Below are positions 11,903 through 24,580 of a stretch of 64,000 nt of DNA, one piece after another; the first letter of the stretch is position 1; every line of letters starts with the position of its first letter. The position numbers and the translations under genes are program-made. Origin of the DNA: Symsagittifera roscoffensis (Eukaryota > Xenacoelomorpha > Acoela > Convolutidae); NCBI RefSeq assembly GCF_963678635.1, contig NC_087065.1, positions 34,345,679 through 34,409,678 of the forward strand, written 5' to 3'. Below the pieces are notes generated by a model. That model did no database searches and had not been told where the DNA came from. It saw only the letters and a list, made by a program, of their open reading frames with translations.

Positions 11903-12086
11903 AATATAAATTGCCATTTGAAGCCCATGTCTTCTGTTTAGGCCTGCATCTGATCAGAGAAACCCTTTTCCTACACTTCCTTTAAGAATGGCATCTTCCT
12001 TTGTCAACGAAATCATCAATTTATCATTGTCTCCCTTTTATTATTTACTTCAATCCATTTTCAACGTTTTTAGTAATACTAATTAA

Positions 12087-12479
12087 TCAATCCTCCAACA
12101 TACATGCCCAACATATTATGAACCAAAATTGGACTTCAAAAAGCAATATAAAAACCTGCCACATCATCCTCCTCATCTTGTTTGCACAGATTGTGATCAA
12201 TTAATGAAGGAAACTTTTGCCCAATATGGACAAATTCTCTGTCCCATTTGTCGTACACCAGTCTACACGTTGTCCTTCTCTTATTACTCCCCGTGCGAGA
12301 TATGCCACGAAAAGACAAAAAGTAGACAAGGTGATCTCCAAACGACTTATAGTACAAATTATCGACATGTAATGAATAATCATCCAAATCAAAAAATTTG
12401 CAGCAAATGTTTACCGCCATCAGCAACAAATTTCCCCATCTGCAAAATTGAATATGATATTTCCGACCCTTGTAACTAA
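12087..12479 (+). CDS. RING-like finger ORF (copy A)
   Basis: The open frame starts after a stop at 12084 and has no early ATG, so it may be an exon. It reads CPTYYEP, then YKNLPHHPPHLVCTDC, then ILCPICRTPV. This is close to a RING (C-x2-C ... L-P-C-x-H-x3-C-x2-C ... C-P-x-C-R), with the second Cys replaced by Tyr and another by His. A further Cys-rich tail (PCEICHE, KICSKC) follows to the stop at 12479. It is RING-like but degenerate, so metal binding is doubtful. Confidence 0.45.
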   Translation, partial: SILQHTCPTYYEPKLDFKKQYKNLPHHPPHLVCTDCDQLMKETFAQYGQILCPICRTPVYTLSFSYYSPCEICHEKTKSRQGDLQTTYSTNYRHVMNNHPNQKICSKCLPPSATNFPICKIEYDISDPCN

Positions 12480-12794
12480 ACGTTTCCGCAGCTGATTCAT
12501 TTTTTATACTTATCTATTACACAGTTTTGTGTCTTTCTATTTATTTTCTATTACTTGTTTATGGACCACACTGAATTACTGTTTGGAAAATCTTTTCTAA
12601 GAAGAAACAACGAAAAAACAACAGCAGAAAATTCTGTAAGCTATAGCTAATCAAACGCAAAAAAAAACTATCTTTCCTTTTCATCGGGGTGGCAATGTGT
12701 AATACACACATAATACCCCTTATATTGGTACAAAAGTATATCAAAAAAGTTGGAAGAGGTATAATTCCCCCGCTTTTTTCTAATCGCTTTTACC

Positions 12795-12803
12795 TATAAA
12801 AGG
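12795..12803 (+). promoter_or_regulatory. Candidate TATA box (copy A)
   Basis: TATAAAAGG is a consensus core-promoter element. It lies about 300 bases before the ATG of the ORF at 13098, so transcription would start near 12825 and leave a long 5' leader. Copy B keeps it unchanged at 27122-27130. No experimental support. Confidence 0.45.
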
Positions 12804-13097
12804 GGACCCCATGGTAAGCCTGTGGACGACCCCGTGTGGACATAGAACTAAGCGTAGGGGTTAATTAACGCCCAAATTTCTATTTTCTTTTTACAAATCG
12901 AAAACTTTTGATTTGCATTCATAAAATCTTCATATATAAATTAAGTCACCAAAATTTTCCAAAAAAGCAATTTTAACAAAGAGGTGTAGAAACATTTCAT
13001 AAATTTAGAAAGGAAGTACGACCCAGTATTAAACTAGAATTGCCAAAACGGAGTTCCGGCACCAGAACCGGCAAATAGTCTCAGACCCTTAAACAAA

Positions 13098-13694
13098 ATG
13101 CAAGCAAAAAATCGAAAAAGGAAAATCAGTCAAGCCCCGTTATCTCTGGATGATGGACTGCCAAAGGGAGCAGGCAGATTCCCCGAAGTAGCAGAGTGGC
13201 TGAGCATTCAAAAAGATCGTGAGATAAATTTATCTCACGATAGCCTTAGATTGGTAACGACCCTGAAGTATTCCTTGAAGCCGGAATTTAAAAAGTGGAA
13301 GCTTCAGGGGACGTTTCAAGCAACAAACATAGCCACGGGATCTTCAGCCACCCTGCACCAAGAGCAAATTTTCGAGCACGAGTTTTTTTCTATTTGCCCG
13401 CAAAAAAACTCCTTCAAATTGAAGGAAAGAACTACAAAGGAGTACCTAATAAAATCAGGAAAGATGTCCTTGCTCGTTCCATTTAGTGGAATAACAGCGT
13501 TCCCGGAAAACGACAACGAGCAGGACGTAGACAGTTTAGCGAAGGCATTGGAAAGAATGCTGCTAAAAAACAAAGGTAAACGAAGGGCGAAAAAAGAATT
13601 GAAAAAGCAGCTAGAGGCAGCTGAAAAAAAATTAGGATCACAAGGGACTATAATGTGGCTTTGTAAAAGAAACTCGAAAACTTTGCTTGAATAA
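13098..13694 (+). CDS. Unrecognised lysine-rich ORF, 198 codons (copy A)
   Basis: This is the longest plus-strand ORF in the duplicated unit, starting AAACAAAATG downstream of a TATA box. It begins with the basic stretch KNRKRK. It ends in a charged, probably helical region (ALERMLLKNKGKRRAKKEL, then KKQLEAAEKK). No known domain was identified. Compared with copy B it lacks one C before a run of T near 13389. In copy A the frame after that point continues to 13694, whereas in B another frame is read and stops early. One of the two is therefore frameshifted. Confidence 0.4.
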   Translation: MQAKNRKRKISQAPLSLDDGLPKGAGRFPEVAEWLSIQKDREINLSHDSLRLVTTLKYSLKPEFKKWKLQGTFQATNIATGSSATLHQEQIFEHEFFSICPQKNSFKLKERTTKEYLIKSGKMSLLVPFSGITAFPENDNEQDVDSLAKALERMLLKNKGKRRAKKELKKQLEAAEKKLGSQGTIMWLCKRNSKTLLE

Positions 13695-13802
13695 CTTCTT
13701 CAACGCTATAGTCTTAGTCATTTTTTAAAATTCACTTTAATCTTTAATATGTTGATATACAATCGTTTTCATGCTTTAAGCAAAACCCGTCTTAGGGATT
13801 GC

Positions 13803-14209
13803 ATTCACAACTGTTCATCTAAAAAGGGGGTGAGTTGTAGTATTGGAAATGCTACACACATATAAAGTATAATTTCTTTAAAAGTATAATTTTTAAATTC
13901 CCTTAAAGTAATTTTTCATATTAAACAGAGTCACTCAGGACTTAAACAAATTTAAGTAAAAAATTGTCTTAAGTCAAAATTAACGTACCAAGAGGGAAAA
14001 AAGTGCCAAAGCCCCATCATCGGTTAATACCCCAACTGACAGTGAGGACTAGACGGCGTACCCTTCCCAGCAAGAATTGAACATCAACTTCCCGGCACCT
14101 TCTCTCCGCTACCTTTCAACGATTATTGTAAGAAATAAAACGTAATAAATTGATGAAATAAAATCCCCTCCTATTGGTAAAAGTTAACAAAAGATGAACA
14201 GTTGTGCAT
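13803..14209. mobile_element. Candidate MITE bounded by 18-base inverted repeats (copy A)
   Basis: ATTCACAACTGTTCATCT at 13803 is the inverse of AGATGAACAGTTGTGCAT ending at 14209, with one mismatch. The 407-base interval holds no ORF. The ends look like terminal inverted repeats of a non-autonomous DNA element, but no clear target duplication was found. Confidence 0.45.
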
Positions 14210-17200
14210 AACACTTAACCTTTGTTTATTCAATCTTTCTTTTTAATTTATCTGTTTATATAAATATCATTTTAACTCTAGGACCAGATCGACTATGATC
14301 TATGATATCATTTAACTGAGACCTATAAATTTTAGTTACTAATTGAAACAAAGGGATCTAACAACCGATCCCCACGTTTCTCTTAGTAAAAAATCATTTA
14401 GAGCTTTACGTTTGCTTTACATAGCTTTCAAAATATTAAAATTCAAAAATTATAAAACTAACTCTACGAGTCAAATCGAAGCTTGAAAAATGATATCGAA
14501 GCTATCTATTGAAATTGTTTTGCACTTTTGGGCTTTTCAACTCATCAATTTTCAACCCGGTTTAAACTCGATGCGAGCTTAAACTTTTATTTAACGGCAT
14601 CCTAAGTTGTTTTAAGTTGCAGCCATATAAAGTTGATTGCAAATTGCAGCACTGGATTTTTGATTTTTGATATTAGTGAGATTTTTCCTTTTACTGGTCA
14701 GAGCCTAAATCTGCAATGGCAACCACCGATTTTTTAAAAAAATCAGCAATGATCTATCGTCACCGAGCGTTCAATCGGGACAGATTTTTGCGGCATAAAC
14801 TGTTCAAGAAGATCAACAAAACTCTAACACTTAGAAAACAATTAACGATATAGCGAAAGATCTTGTGATTTATTTGGAAAATGAGCAAGCGCAAGTGGTG
14901 AACATCTACAAAGCATCGAAGGAAGCCTTTAATGAGCCCAACAATTAAAATTGAGAACAAACCGCGCTTCCATCCACACTTTGCAATAATTTTTTGGAAG
15001 CCGAATTATTCATACCAAATTAACAGGGAACTGAGCTGATTTTTTCGGATGTTTTCTTTTTATTTTGAAAAAAGGATTTAGAAATAAATAATCGAAAAAG
15101 GAAATAAAAACAATAATTTTGTTTCCATATTTGACTATTCCTTCATGCCCCAAACGCTAATTAGAATATAGAAGGATGTATTTAGCGTATCGTAGCTTAA
15201 TAATAAGACCAAATCCCCCATAGCTTCACAACAACACTGCTCGTATACCAAAATCATAAAAAGAAAAACTTCCGACTGCCCTTCACTAACTTGATCAAAT
15301 TGGCAACTTTTCAAACCATCATAATTTTACGAGAAAAATGATCACAAGTTACAACAAACATTATTTTAATTTTATTTTTAAAATTTAACTTCTGAGTTCA
15401 GGGCAACAACATCATACAAATGGTATAAAAACTCGCTTTGTTAAAAAGTCGAAATTTGAATAATTCAAAAAAGTTAGCCCAAGCTTGAATATTATGTCGT
15501 TTTTCTGGAAAAACTAATGATAACAAATTGTTTGCAATATAGATTCCAATCACTGTAAGATTCAGAACATTTACAACCAAATGAAAACATGTTGCAAAAA
15601 CACCATTAAAATTTTCAGCCTGTTTTTAGGCTTCTCGAAACCTGAAATGAAATTGGTATATTTTTACTATCGATAGTTATTCAATAAATGATTATTAAAA
15701 ATGTTTGTCGCGAAAAACTGAAAAGCAAAAACGGAAAACAAAATTCAGCTCTAAAGCTATAGATGACAGCAAATTTGTTGTAATATCTACTCAAAACGGA
15801 GTTATAGCAATTTGTATTTTCCTAAAATAAAGTTGTCTAAAAACCTCATGCTTGAAGCTTTGTTTTTAATGTTCAGGGCAGTTCTGAATCCATGTTACAA
15901 AATCTTGACAGTTTTTAAACTCAAATTGAAGTTTTTTTCAATTCTAGCTGTTACTGTTTTTTTTGCCATTCTTTGTAATCATAAGTATCTTTCTAGCTGA
16001 AACTCTGCTTCTCAAATTTTCGTTCACATTTTTCTTATTTACAGTTTTTTGAATTATGGTCGACATGAACTCTTTCCTCTAAATCGGAGCAATTACTCTA
16101 AGTGCTACTGTCGACGGTATGGCTGCTTGTTTTTCACACTTTTATTACTGCAGGAATGAATAGACTGCTATAAACAACACTTTAATCCCCATGCTAAGAG
16201 AATATGACCACATGCTAGACAAGACGATCAATGTTGGCAAAAAAATTGAACGTTTTTACTGAAATTTGATCTGAAACAACGCTCTGCTCACGTTATAGCA
16301 GACCACTGAATAGTTTGACTTCCAAGTACGAAACCCGAAGTAGTTTTTGATTTCAAAAAAAAAACTAATTTTAAATTCAAAACAAAAACAAAATTTCTTT
16401 CAAAATAATAGATTTCTTTTCTAATTAAAAGATTTTTTTTTGGACCAAGTGATGAGCCTCATTTTGAAAAGATTTGTGAGTCGAATTGTCAAGCTCATGC
16501 GTTGCGCTTTAATGGAAGCACAGCTTGAGATAACTATCCCGAAATGGCCGAAATGTTTTTTATTTTACAAACTTTTCAGGTGAAAACTTTAAATGCAGTT
16601 ATTTATCTATCCAAAATCACAAATTGAGGAACTTTGACTAAATTGCTTAAAAAGGCCAGAAATGGGTCTCTTTTGCGCTTCGACTTGTAAAAACTTGGAA
16701 AAGCATAGAAAAGTTCTATTTAGGCCATTAAGTTGGCGTCATAATACAAACAACTTCTGAGAAATTTTTTCTTAGCATCAGAGAAACGTTTTTGATTTAA
16801 ACATATTTGAACAATTTTCAAGAACTTGCACATACTATTTATCGAATGTGAAGAAATTCAGGCAGTCATATTTAGCATGATATTATTTTCTTTTATTTCA
16901 AATAAATATCAGATGGTACTTCAGATGGATGAGCTTAAATTCAGATACTAATGAATTAAATGTTTTTTTTTTGTTCTGACCATTGAAAATGAAAGAATTT
17001 TTGTATTCGGGCATGTTTTAGTTTTTTTTTTGCTTTCTTTTTGTTTCTCACTCAAGATCAGGTACCACAAATAATGATAGGAAAAAAGTTGAAAGATTAA
17101 TCATATAAAAACCCTTTCATTCCTGATTGAAACGATTTTCAAAAATTATCAAAAAGTTGTCGCAGTGTCGAGAAACCGGTTTAAAAATTTTGAGTTTTAG

Positions 17201-20099
17201 TCTAATTTCGAGCAAGTAAATCATGCGAAAATTTTTCTGCTACTTGCACAACAACCGTCTACTCTTCTTCAATAATGGCAATGTTTGAGCTCCGACAGAG
17301 TTAAATGAAACTGTATCTCCTCGATATATTGGTTAAAAAAACGGCCCAACAAACAAACCGGGTAAATTGGTAACCCCGAAATTTTCATGAACACACCAAA
17401 AATGTGGAATGCCTTCCAGCATTATTTTTTTCACTAGTTTTGCAGTTTATGAGAAAATTTGGCTAAAATTTAACTGTTTGTGGCGAAAAGAAGTTGAATC
17501 AAGTTTTAAATTTTCAAGTTTTTTAAAATTTTGCCGGAACGATTGAAGAAAATGAAAGAACAGAAGAGATTAAAGAGAGCGTTCTTTCGCGGAATCCGCT
17601 CACAAGTCACAAAATAAACAGTGTGGCCTCATAATGACGATAAAAATTGAATTAATTTTTTGATTTGTTTTTATTCATTGCCCTCAGACTATTTGAGTTA
17701 CAAATAGGTATATTCAGCATATAGTTGAGTATTAGTGAGCCTAACTAGTATGCCCCAATTCATTTAGGAACGATTTCTCAGCCGGATGAAGCCACCGATA
17801 ATATCACGAAGTATATCCTTAACAATCCCAAATTGCTGAAAGCCCCAATTGACGACCTTACAACGCAAATACTAGTCATACAAATCAAACTGGAAGTTAA
17901 ATTTTCAAAATAGCACAAAAAAAAACAAAAAAGCCCTAAAAGAATTTCCAAACCATTTTCAAAATTTTTTCCGGCCTCAAATTTAGTGCTTTATAAAAAA
18001 AACCTTCCCAAAAAAAAGTTTTCAAGGAAAATTATTTGTTGTCTGTAAAAAAAGGCAGTTGCTCGAACTTCAGTAAAAAGATCCCCTAGTTTTTTTCTTA
18101 CAGTCAGTTAATTCCAACAGACTACAAGAAACGCCACCAAATACTTCGGCTACTTATAATTTACTTTTTGAACCAACAGCTTGACCGAGATGAAGTTCAT
18201 TTTTGCTTGCCTGTTCTGAACAAATCAACAAACTGTCTTTTTTCGTGTTCAATATAATGAACATTCGAGTTTCAACCTCAAATTTGATCCTTTAAAGTGA
18301 AAATTTTTTTCAATTTACAGGATTTTTTCATTAAAAACAAATCACCTCAGATAAATAATTTCAAGGGATACGGTTTGAGCATTACTTTCAGTTATTTTCA
18401 AAGTCGGCTTCAAAGAACTATTATCAAAAACACAACTTGAAAACAAATTTTAGAAGCCCGGTTTCGGGACTTCGGTCAGTTAGGTTTTGTTTTAGAACAA
18501 ATTATTTTAATAAATTAAGATCCATTTTTGTTCTTTTTTCAAACACATTTACATAGCCGACAGACACTCGGAAGGGTCAATGAACGCGACTAAACAGAAA
18601 ATTTTGAATAGACAACTAAAACTTTCGAATTTCAACCAAAATATGTTTAATTCGCTAAAAAAATAAGGATTGTGCTTTTTTGACAAAAAAAATAATTTGA
18701 GAACATTGGATCAATAAGCAAAGTTTTTACTTTCCTGGGAAATCTGATACTTAAATTCAATTTTTGAAGTAAGTAAGCGATAACGTTTTTCGCGATCTGT
18801 ACATTTCTGCTGTTCGATAGTGGAGTTTGCCTTCCAAATAACAAAAAAATATAGAAGAAGTTAAAAAGGCAGAAGTCAAAAAGCGAAAAATCAAATTTGA
18901 GCATGAACAAAATTTAAGACTTCCTAAAACACCAAGACCTATTAGGTGTTTTAATTACGTGTTTTTTATAAAGCATCACTCATTTCACAAACATTTGTGT
19001 TATTGTAGTGATTCTTTTGCAGTAAGCAGGAAGGTTTTGCTTAATTCTGCTGATATAGTTCATTGAATTGGATTGTTGACGCAGGTTTTCGCGATATAGA
19101 AATTTTCACTGCATTTTGTGTTGAACAAATGCTGTATTAAGGCAAACAGATAAAATGAATTAAAACAAAAAATGTTATGCTCGTTTTTCCTAAAGTCGTC
19201 TATATTTGGATGGAAAATGATGATATCAAAAAGTGCTGGGAACTTTTCTAGCTTTTCATGGTGCATTTGTTTTTGCTAAATTTCAAATCAAACTTACACC
19301 TTTGAAACGGGTCAATTACTTGTTTCAAAATTGAGAGTTTAACAATTGATGTAAGGGTAACTAAAAATGACCCTGTTTACCTCCTTAAATTTGAACAAAA
19401 TGAGATGACACGTCTCAAGGCTGTCATTTAAGTTCAAGAATCTGCAAAAACAATTGCAATATATAAAAGCTGGTGAAACTCCAAGCAATCTTTGTCCTTG
19501 TCACTGTTTCGTCAAACAAAACTGAAATTCAGCACTAAAAAAGTGCTCAACACAAAATGCAGTGAAAATCCATTAAATCGCGAAACCATGCGTGAACAAA
19601 AAAAATCAACTCAATGAACTATGTCATCAGAATTCGGCCAAATTCTCTTCCCCGCTGAACCGAAAACCAAATGGCTGTCATAAAAACCTTGATCTATAAA
19701 ATTCGCCTTCCTTTCAACAAGGAAATGAAGTGAACTTGAAAAGAAACCGAAACTCAAACCGCGCAAAATCAAATTTGAGCGTGAGCAATATTTAAGACTT
19801 TCCAGAAAAAACCATCAAGACCTATAATAGAGTATTCACTACGTTCATGACTTAAAAAACAATCACTCGAAGTTTTTTAATCTGAAAACAATTTGGAGCA
19901 TCAAATAAAAATTTTCCCATAACCATTTTTTAAACCCAAACTTTCTTTCAAGCACTCCAAACAACTTATATAATTTTCGTCAAATTAATTGTCCGACTAA
20001 ACTATTGGTAAAATTATATATTTCGAATTGCTTCAACTAAATCTACAGAGAAACCTCGGTCCAAAAAATAGTTCATAGTTCAGGTTATTATAAAACAGT
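14210..20099. other. Gene-free AT-rich stretch (copy A)
   Basis: About 5.9 kb without a supportable gene. Short ORFs such as 14760-14960 and 18647-18910 are low complexity and show no motif. It contains copies of a dispersed repeat (18552-18990 and about 19690-19860) and one isolated palindrome CGGAATCCG near 17591. For the CCPG1-like gene this is 3' flank or, if exon 7 skips to the far copy, intron. Confidence 0.6.
18552..18990. repeat. Dispersed repeat family 2 (copy A)
   Basis: It opens with CATAGCCGACAGACACTCGG and carries the shared words TGCTGTTCGATAGTGGA and GCGAAAAATCAAATTTGAGC. Related copies lie at about 21030-21480, 37390-37960, 50370-50830 and 54545-54790. It holds no ORF and is probably a short non-autonomous element of unknown class. 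Confidence 0.6.
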
Positions 20100-20980
20100 T
20101 TAAAACTTGTCTTTCCAGTTCTTATAATCTCCCTTTTTTCTCGGCTCATTTTTCTTCCGTTGCCCTTTCTTGCCAATACTACTTTCAAATTCGTCCTTTT
20201 GCGATTTTTCTCCAAATTTAGCTTTATTTTCACCAATTGCCTCGCTTTCTACCATCGTTTCGTCTTGGGAAGGGTTGCTTAACTTCGCCTTTGTATTCAC
20301 GTTTTCCTGCGACGTGAAAACATTTGTAAATTTGTTCCATTGGCTCACTGCTCCCTTCAAAAACTTAGTAACCGTTTTGTCGACTTCTCGTTTCAGTTTT
20401 TGAACCTGCTGGTTTGACGAAATTCCGTCTTTGATATCCGACAATTTTTGAGTAGTTTTCGAAACTACACGATTTATCTTCGCTACAGTTGCTTCGGCAT
20501 GAGTATTTGCGAATTCCTCGACTTGTTCCAGAGTCAAATTATGTTTCACATCTGAAATCGTGGCCATCTTTTCAGCTAAGATTTCGAACACTGTATTGCC
20601 AACAACTTCGGACATGCTCAATATTTTTGACACGTTCAAAATATTATCCTGTGTCATGTTAGTTTGACTGTCTGAAGTGAGGTTCAGATTTTTGAAAGCA
20701 GTCTGAAAGTTGTTGAGGTATGAGTACAGAAACTTTTTTGTAGCGTTCAGGGATTCAGACATCTGTTCAATTATATTAGGTTCAGTTGACGTTGATTTAG
20801 TATCAACCTTTTCCAAAATGATATCTTGCAGGGCCTTTTTGTCTTCTTCTACAAGTCCGTATTTATCAATTATGTCCTTTAAGGCACGAAGATGAACCTC
20901 ATTGGCATGTTCCTGTTCCTTAGTTGGCTGTCTTTCTTCCGATCCAGCTTCATGTTTCATTTGAGTGACCAGAGTATTTG
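20100..20980 (-). pseudogene. Orphan copy of CCPG1-like last exon
   Basis: This matches the last exon of the CCPG1-like gene (34428-35308), with the same acceptor (TTTTCTAG at 20981 upward), frame and stop. The only amino-acid difference noticed is Thr in copy A against Met in copy B, in the segment DTKS[T/M]STEP. No copies of exons 1-7 accompany it. It is therefore either a dead duplicate or an alternative last exon reached by splicing from exon 7 about 16 kb away. The frame is intact. Confidence 0.7.
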
Positions 20981-21029
20981 CTAGAAAACAATCACCATAA
21001 AATTATCACTAACTAATACCAGCTAAAAT

Positions 21030-21480
21030 TCCACATTAGATGAGCAAAACAGAGCCAACTGACAGTAGGAAAAGACTAATAAACGCAAGAAAACTTGAAA
21101 AAAAACTGACTTGTTTTTTCAAAAACCTTTCAATTTTTGAATTTCGAGAAAATAGATGGCTTAAAGCTTTTAGTATTTGTAGAATAATTTATGATGGAGA
21201 CTTTTTTGCTAAAACTAAACCAATTTGAGAAAACTGGGTCAATAAGTAAAACCTTTGATTCGCTGGGAAATCTGATAATTAATTTCCATTTTCTAAATCA
21301 GAAGTGACATTTACACTTTGCTGTTCGATAGTGGAATTTGCCTTCCTTTTAACAATGGAAATGCACTGAACTTAAAAAAGAAATCACAAGTCAAACCGCG
21401 AAAAATCAAAACTGAGCGTAAGCATATTTAAACTTTTTCCTGAAAAACAACAAAAATAATCACCAAGACCTAAATGTTCA
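21030..21480. repeat. Dispersed repeat family 2, second member in copy A
   Basis: It begins with GAGCCAACTGACAGTAGGAA and includes TTTGCTGTTCGATAGTGGAA and the AAACCGCGAAAAATCAAAAC block shared with 18552-18990 and 50370-50830. It lies just before the truncated SINE-like element. Confidence 0.55.
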
Positions 21481-21491
21481 TCACTCTTAAA

Positions 21492-21980
21492 ACACAGAGG
21501 CGAAGTTGCACTTCGCATACAAAAGCAAAAATATGACCGACAACGCTACTGGGAATAACTGAATGAATAAAATTTAGTCTACAAAATTTCTTAAGTGACG
21601 CACGCTAATTATGAGTCTACTGTCTACATAATTGCTAAGTGACACATTCCAATTATGACGCATTAGCAGTACCAGTCAATTTGAAAAAATAATTACCAAC
21701 TAACATGCCTCAACTTATAGAGCGGACGCATTTTAACTAGTATACGAAAAAGTTCATTAAAAACATCCGACCCTGCTGAGGTTCGAGCCCTTTTATTTTG
21801 CTGCTGGTCTCATTCCCTACCTCTACGCTACAGAACCATGATACCTTGAAGCTAAAGGGCTATTTGTAATATAATAGTCTGTGTTAATATCCTTAGCATT
21901 GGCTGTACTTAATAGCGGGACCAAATGAACACTTTCAAAATGAAATTATTTTGTCGCAACAATTGCATCGCAACAATATT
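21492..21980 (-). mobile_element. SINE-like element, cut by the duplication junction
   Basis: It starts with the hairpin GCGAAGTTGCACTTCGC and carries a tRNA-like promoter on the minus strand. That promoter has an A-box-like TAGCGTAGAGG and a B-box-like GGCTCGAACC about 40 bases further on. The last 60 or so bases present in the copy at 35819-36370 are missing, because the duplicated unit ends here. Confidence 0.65.
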
Positions 21981-22541
21981 GTAACCATGCTTCGATCCCG
22001 ATTCCTGTAACCAAACTTGGATCCCGATTCCTGTAACCCAATTTCGATCCCAACTCCTGCCATCAATCTCAATTCCTGCAAAAGGAAAAAATTGAACGAA
22101 CTTATGAAGTAAACTCGCATTTAAATTAATCAGGTGTTTTCAAATATAGTTAAGGTGTTTTCGATAATTAAGGTGTTTTCAAATATAGTTTGATAAGGCA
22201 AAATTTTCGGGAACATTTTTTTATTTTTGCAATTAACCACTTATTTTAGCTGTTGTTGTTCAAGTTTTGTTAATCTTTTTATCTAAAACGGATTTACTCA
22301 AATTAGTTTTTCTTAATGAACAATTTACTTTCTATGAGCAAATTACACCAAATAGATAGTTTACTCTTTATGAGCAACTTTGACGGGCCGGCATGTTTTT
22401 CAGACCATAACACATACTGCATTCAGTAAAAAGAATACGGCAAATTACGGTTAGTTTAAAGAGATCAAACAAAAACAAACAGTCGTAAGAAAACAGTCAT
22501 GACAACAAACTGTATAAACAGTTCACGTTGTTCATTCCAAG

Positions 22542-23164
22542 TCACAAAAAACAATCCTGGGCGGACTCGGCCGTATAATGTCTAAATACTTCTCGGTGGT
22601 TAACTTCGATGGCATATCTACCACGGCATCCATTTATATGGCTTCGGATTGTGCTCATGAGGACATATCTGTGTTCGTTTAAATTGAGAGATTTGATCAG
22701 ATAGTCTAGATCACGTTCGTTTCTTGCTGGCAACAAATCCCATTTTTCCCCAGAACAGAATCCCAACATTGATGGCATCCAAAAAGTCCTGAGGTTATAT
22801 TGTCCAAAAATTTAGCAGCACACTGTGTGGATGATAAACCAATGGCCTTTCTGGTTACTGGTGTAGCTGGAACCAATTTGAAAGTTTGCCCTGTTTTTTT
22901 CCCTCATCAAGCCAACGCATCTTTTTATTGCCGAAAATGTCGCAAAAATTTGGCCAATTGGGTGAGTAATATCACTCAGATTGCAGCTAAAATTGTTCTA
23001 AAACGAAGCACAAGAGAAGAAAAGAATAAATCATATTTGTTTTTGAAAAAACAACGAAGTTGAAATAAACAGCCACATACCAAAAAACCTTCTTCAGCAA
23101 GCTCCGCCAATACAGAAGGCATTCTCGTGGTAACATCCGCATTTTTGGTGGAACTCATTCCCAT
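22542..23164 (-). pseudogene. Unrecognised broken ORF (copy B)
   Basis: This is the duplicate of 8218-8840, with a few substitutions (for example Tyr for Thr after the ERDLD run) and the same internal TAA. Both copies share the break, so it predates the duplication. Confidence 0.3.
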
Positions 23165-23424
23165 CAAATGCTCGTTTCTTCGAATAATCGAATTTCAAAT
23201 AATCAACACGAAACTTTTCTCCGGCGCGCAAGATAGTCGATCCTAGCTAAAATCACAAAATATAATACGGTATATAAATAGAATACGGTTAAAAATCAAC
23301 CGATGAAAACAAGATTCAGTTGCATCCGGAAATGCAATTTTCAGGATATCAGATGAAATCGATGATCATACAGAATATAAGGATAGTTGGATGTGATTAA
23401 TTAGTAGATTAGTTTTACGTTTGA

Positions 23425-24151
23425 TTAGTGACTAGATAATTTCAACTGTATTACACCGTTGATGCATGGAGCAAACTTCAAGGGAAAGTCACTTTCTGGC
23501 AACTAAAAATAATCAAGGCGACTCAAAATATCTTCCTGCGGTTTTTCCTCCTTGTTTGTTTTTTTTTGGCCTTGGGCTCTGAGGGTTTTTGTTCGGGTCT
23601 AGACTTCTCAGCATCCGTAATCATGAATTTTATGAAAACTTCTGGCAGTGATTCTCCGGCGACTGGTTTCCTTGACTTGCCTTGTGACTCATTTCTCAAC
23701 TTGGAGTACCTAACGTATAAATTGCCACTGCATGATGGTCCATTCCCCGCAGTATCCTGAGGTTTGTCGACCAAACGAACTGTACACTGGGACACGAAAG
23801 GGTCGTTGATGATGACAATCCCTTTTTTGACACTCCCAGCATGTTCAAAAAAGACCATCGAGTCCCTGTGCAGCCGTCTGGGGTTGAACGATGTTTTATC
23901 TTTTCTCGAATTCTGCCTTCTGCTGATGACACAAATATCATTGTGTTGGTGGAATTTTCATATATTCCATGCTGTTGCGTTTTTTTTCTGTCTTCTGGGA
24001 CACCAGAGATGGCATTTCCCGGCCAATCAGACCATTTAATTCTTACGCACCAAACGCTGATTAATGATAAAATTACAGCACTTTCCCAGATAGAAGTGAC
24101 GACATCGAGGACTTGTACTTTTTCCTTTACCCGAAAAGTTCTACTTAGCAT
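23425..24151 (-). pseudogene. Frameshifted Tudor-like ORF (copy B)
   Basis: This is the duplicate of 9101-9826. The first frameshift is shared. In the basic tail the homopolymer differs by one base (an extra G at about 23569), so the downstream frame changes to KKKQTRRKNRRKIF and stops near 23523. Confidence 0.35.
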
Positions 24152-24580
24152 GATGACATGGATGAAAGATTCTAATATATGGCTGAACTGAGGAGCGACT
24201 GAATGATTGAAATGAAATGAGCCTTGGTTCAAGAATTGACTAATGACAGTTTTCCCTGATAACGACAGCTTTACTGATAAGAACTGCACTGTCTAGTTCC
24301 ACTTATCAGTTCATTGTCAATTAGCCGTCTTATATTTAGGCAGTAATTATTGCATAGATGCTACTGTCATCTGGTGTGCTAAAAAGAGATGAAAGTTTCG
24401 AAGCTATACCTTGGTGCATTCTTATCTAGATATCCTGGTGTTTCGATTAAATTGGTGCTGATGAGCGATGGGAGCTTTGCCGCTAAATTGGAGTCCGTTC
24501 ATCCTCATCTTGTGCTCAATATTAGTTGCATCTCTCATTTTTTATCCCAATCTAGTAAAAACTTACGGACTCAAAGTAAA

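Larger units (their letters stand above)
7657..21980 (+). repeat. 14.3 kb tandem duplication, left copy (A)
   Basis: From GTAACCATGC at 7657 the sequence matches 21981 onward, base for base apart from scattered SNPs and single-base indels. The offset drifts only from 14324 to about 14329. Copy A ends at GCAACAATATT (21980), directly abutting the restart of copy B. The equivalent end in B is 36308, after which the original sequence continues. The junction has at most one base of microhomology. Confidence 0.95.

Noticed and set aside
14760-14960. Small hydrophobic minus-strand ORF, repeated at 29089-29289
   Set aside because: It is kept only because the whole region is duplicated; no ATG context, domain or splice signals support it.
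7657-21980. Polinton-like or viral element as the 14.3 kb unit
   Set aside because: No DNA polymerase B, integrase, packaging ATPase or capsid gene and no terminal inverted repeats at the unit edges; the edges cut through other repeats, as in an ordinary tandem duplication.
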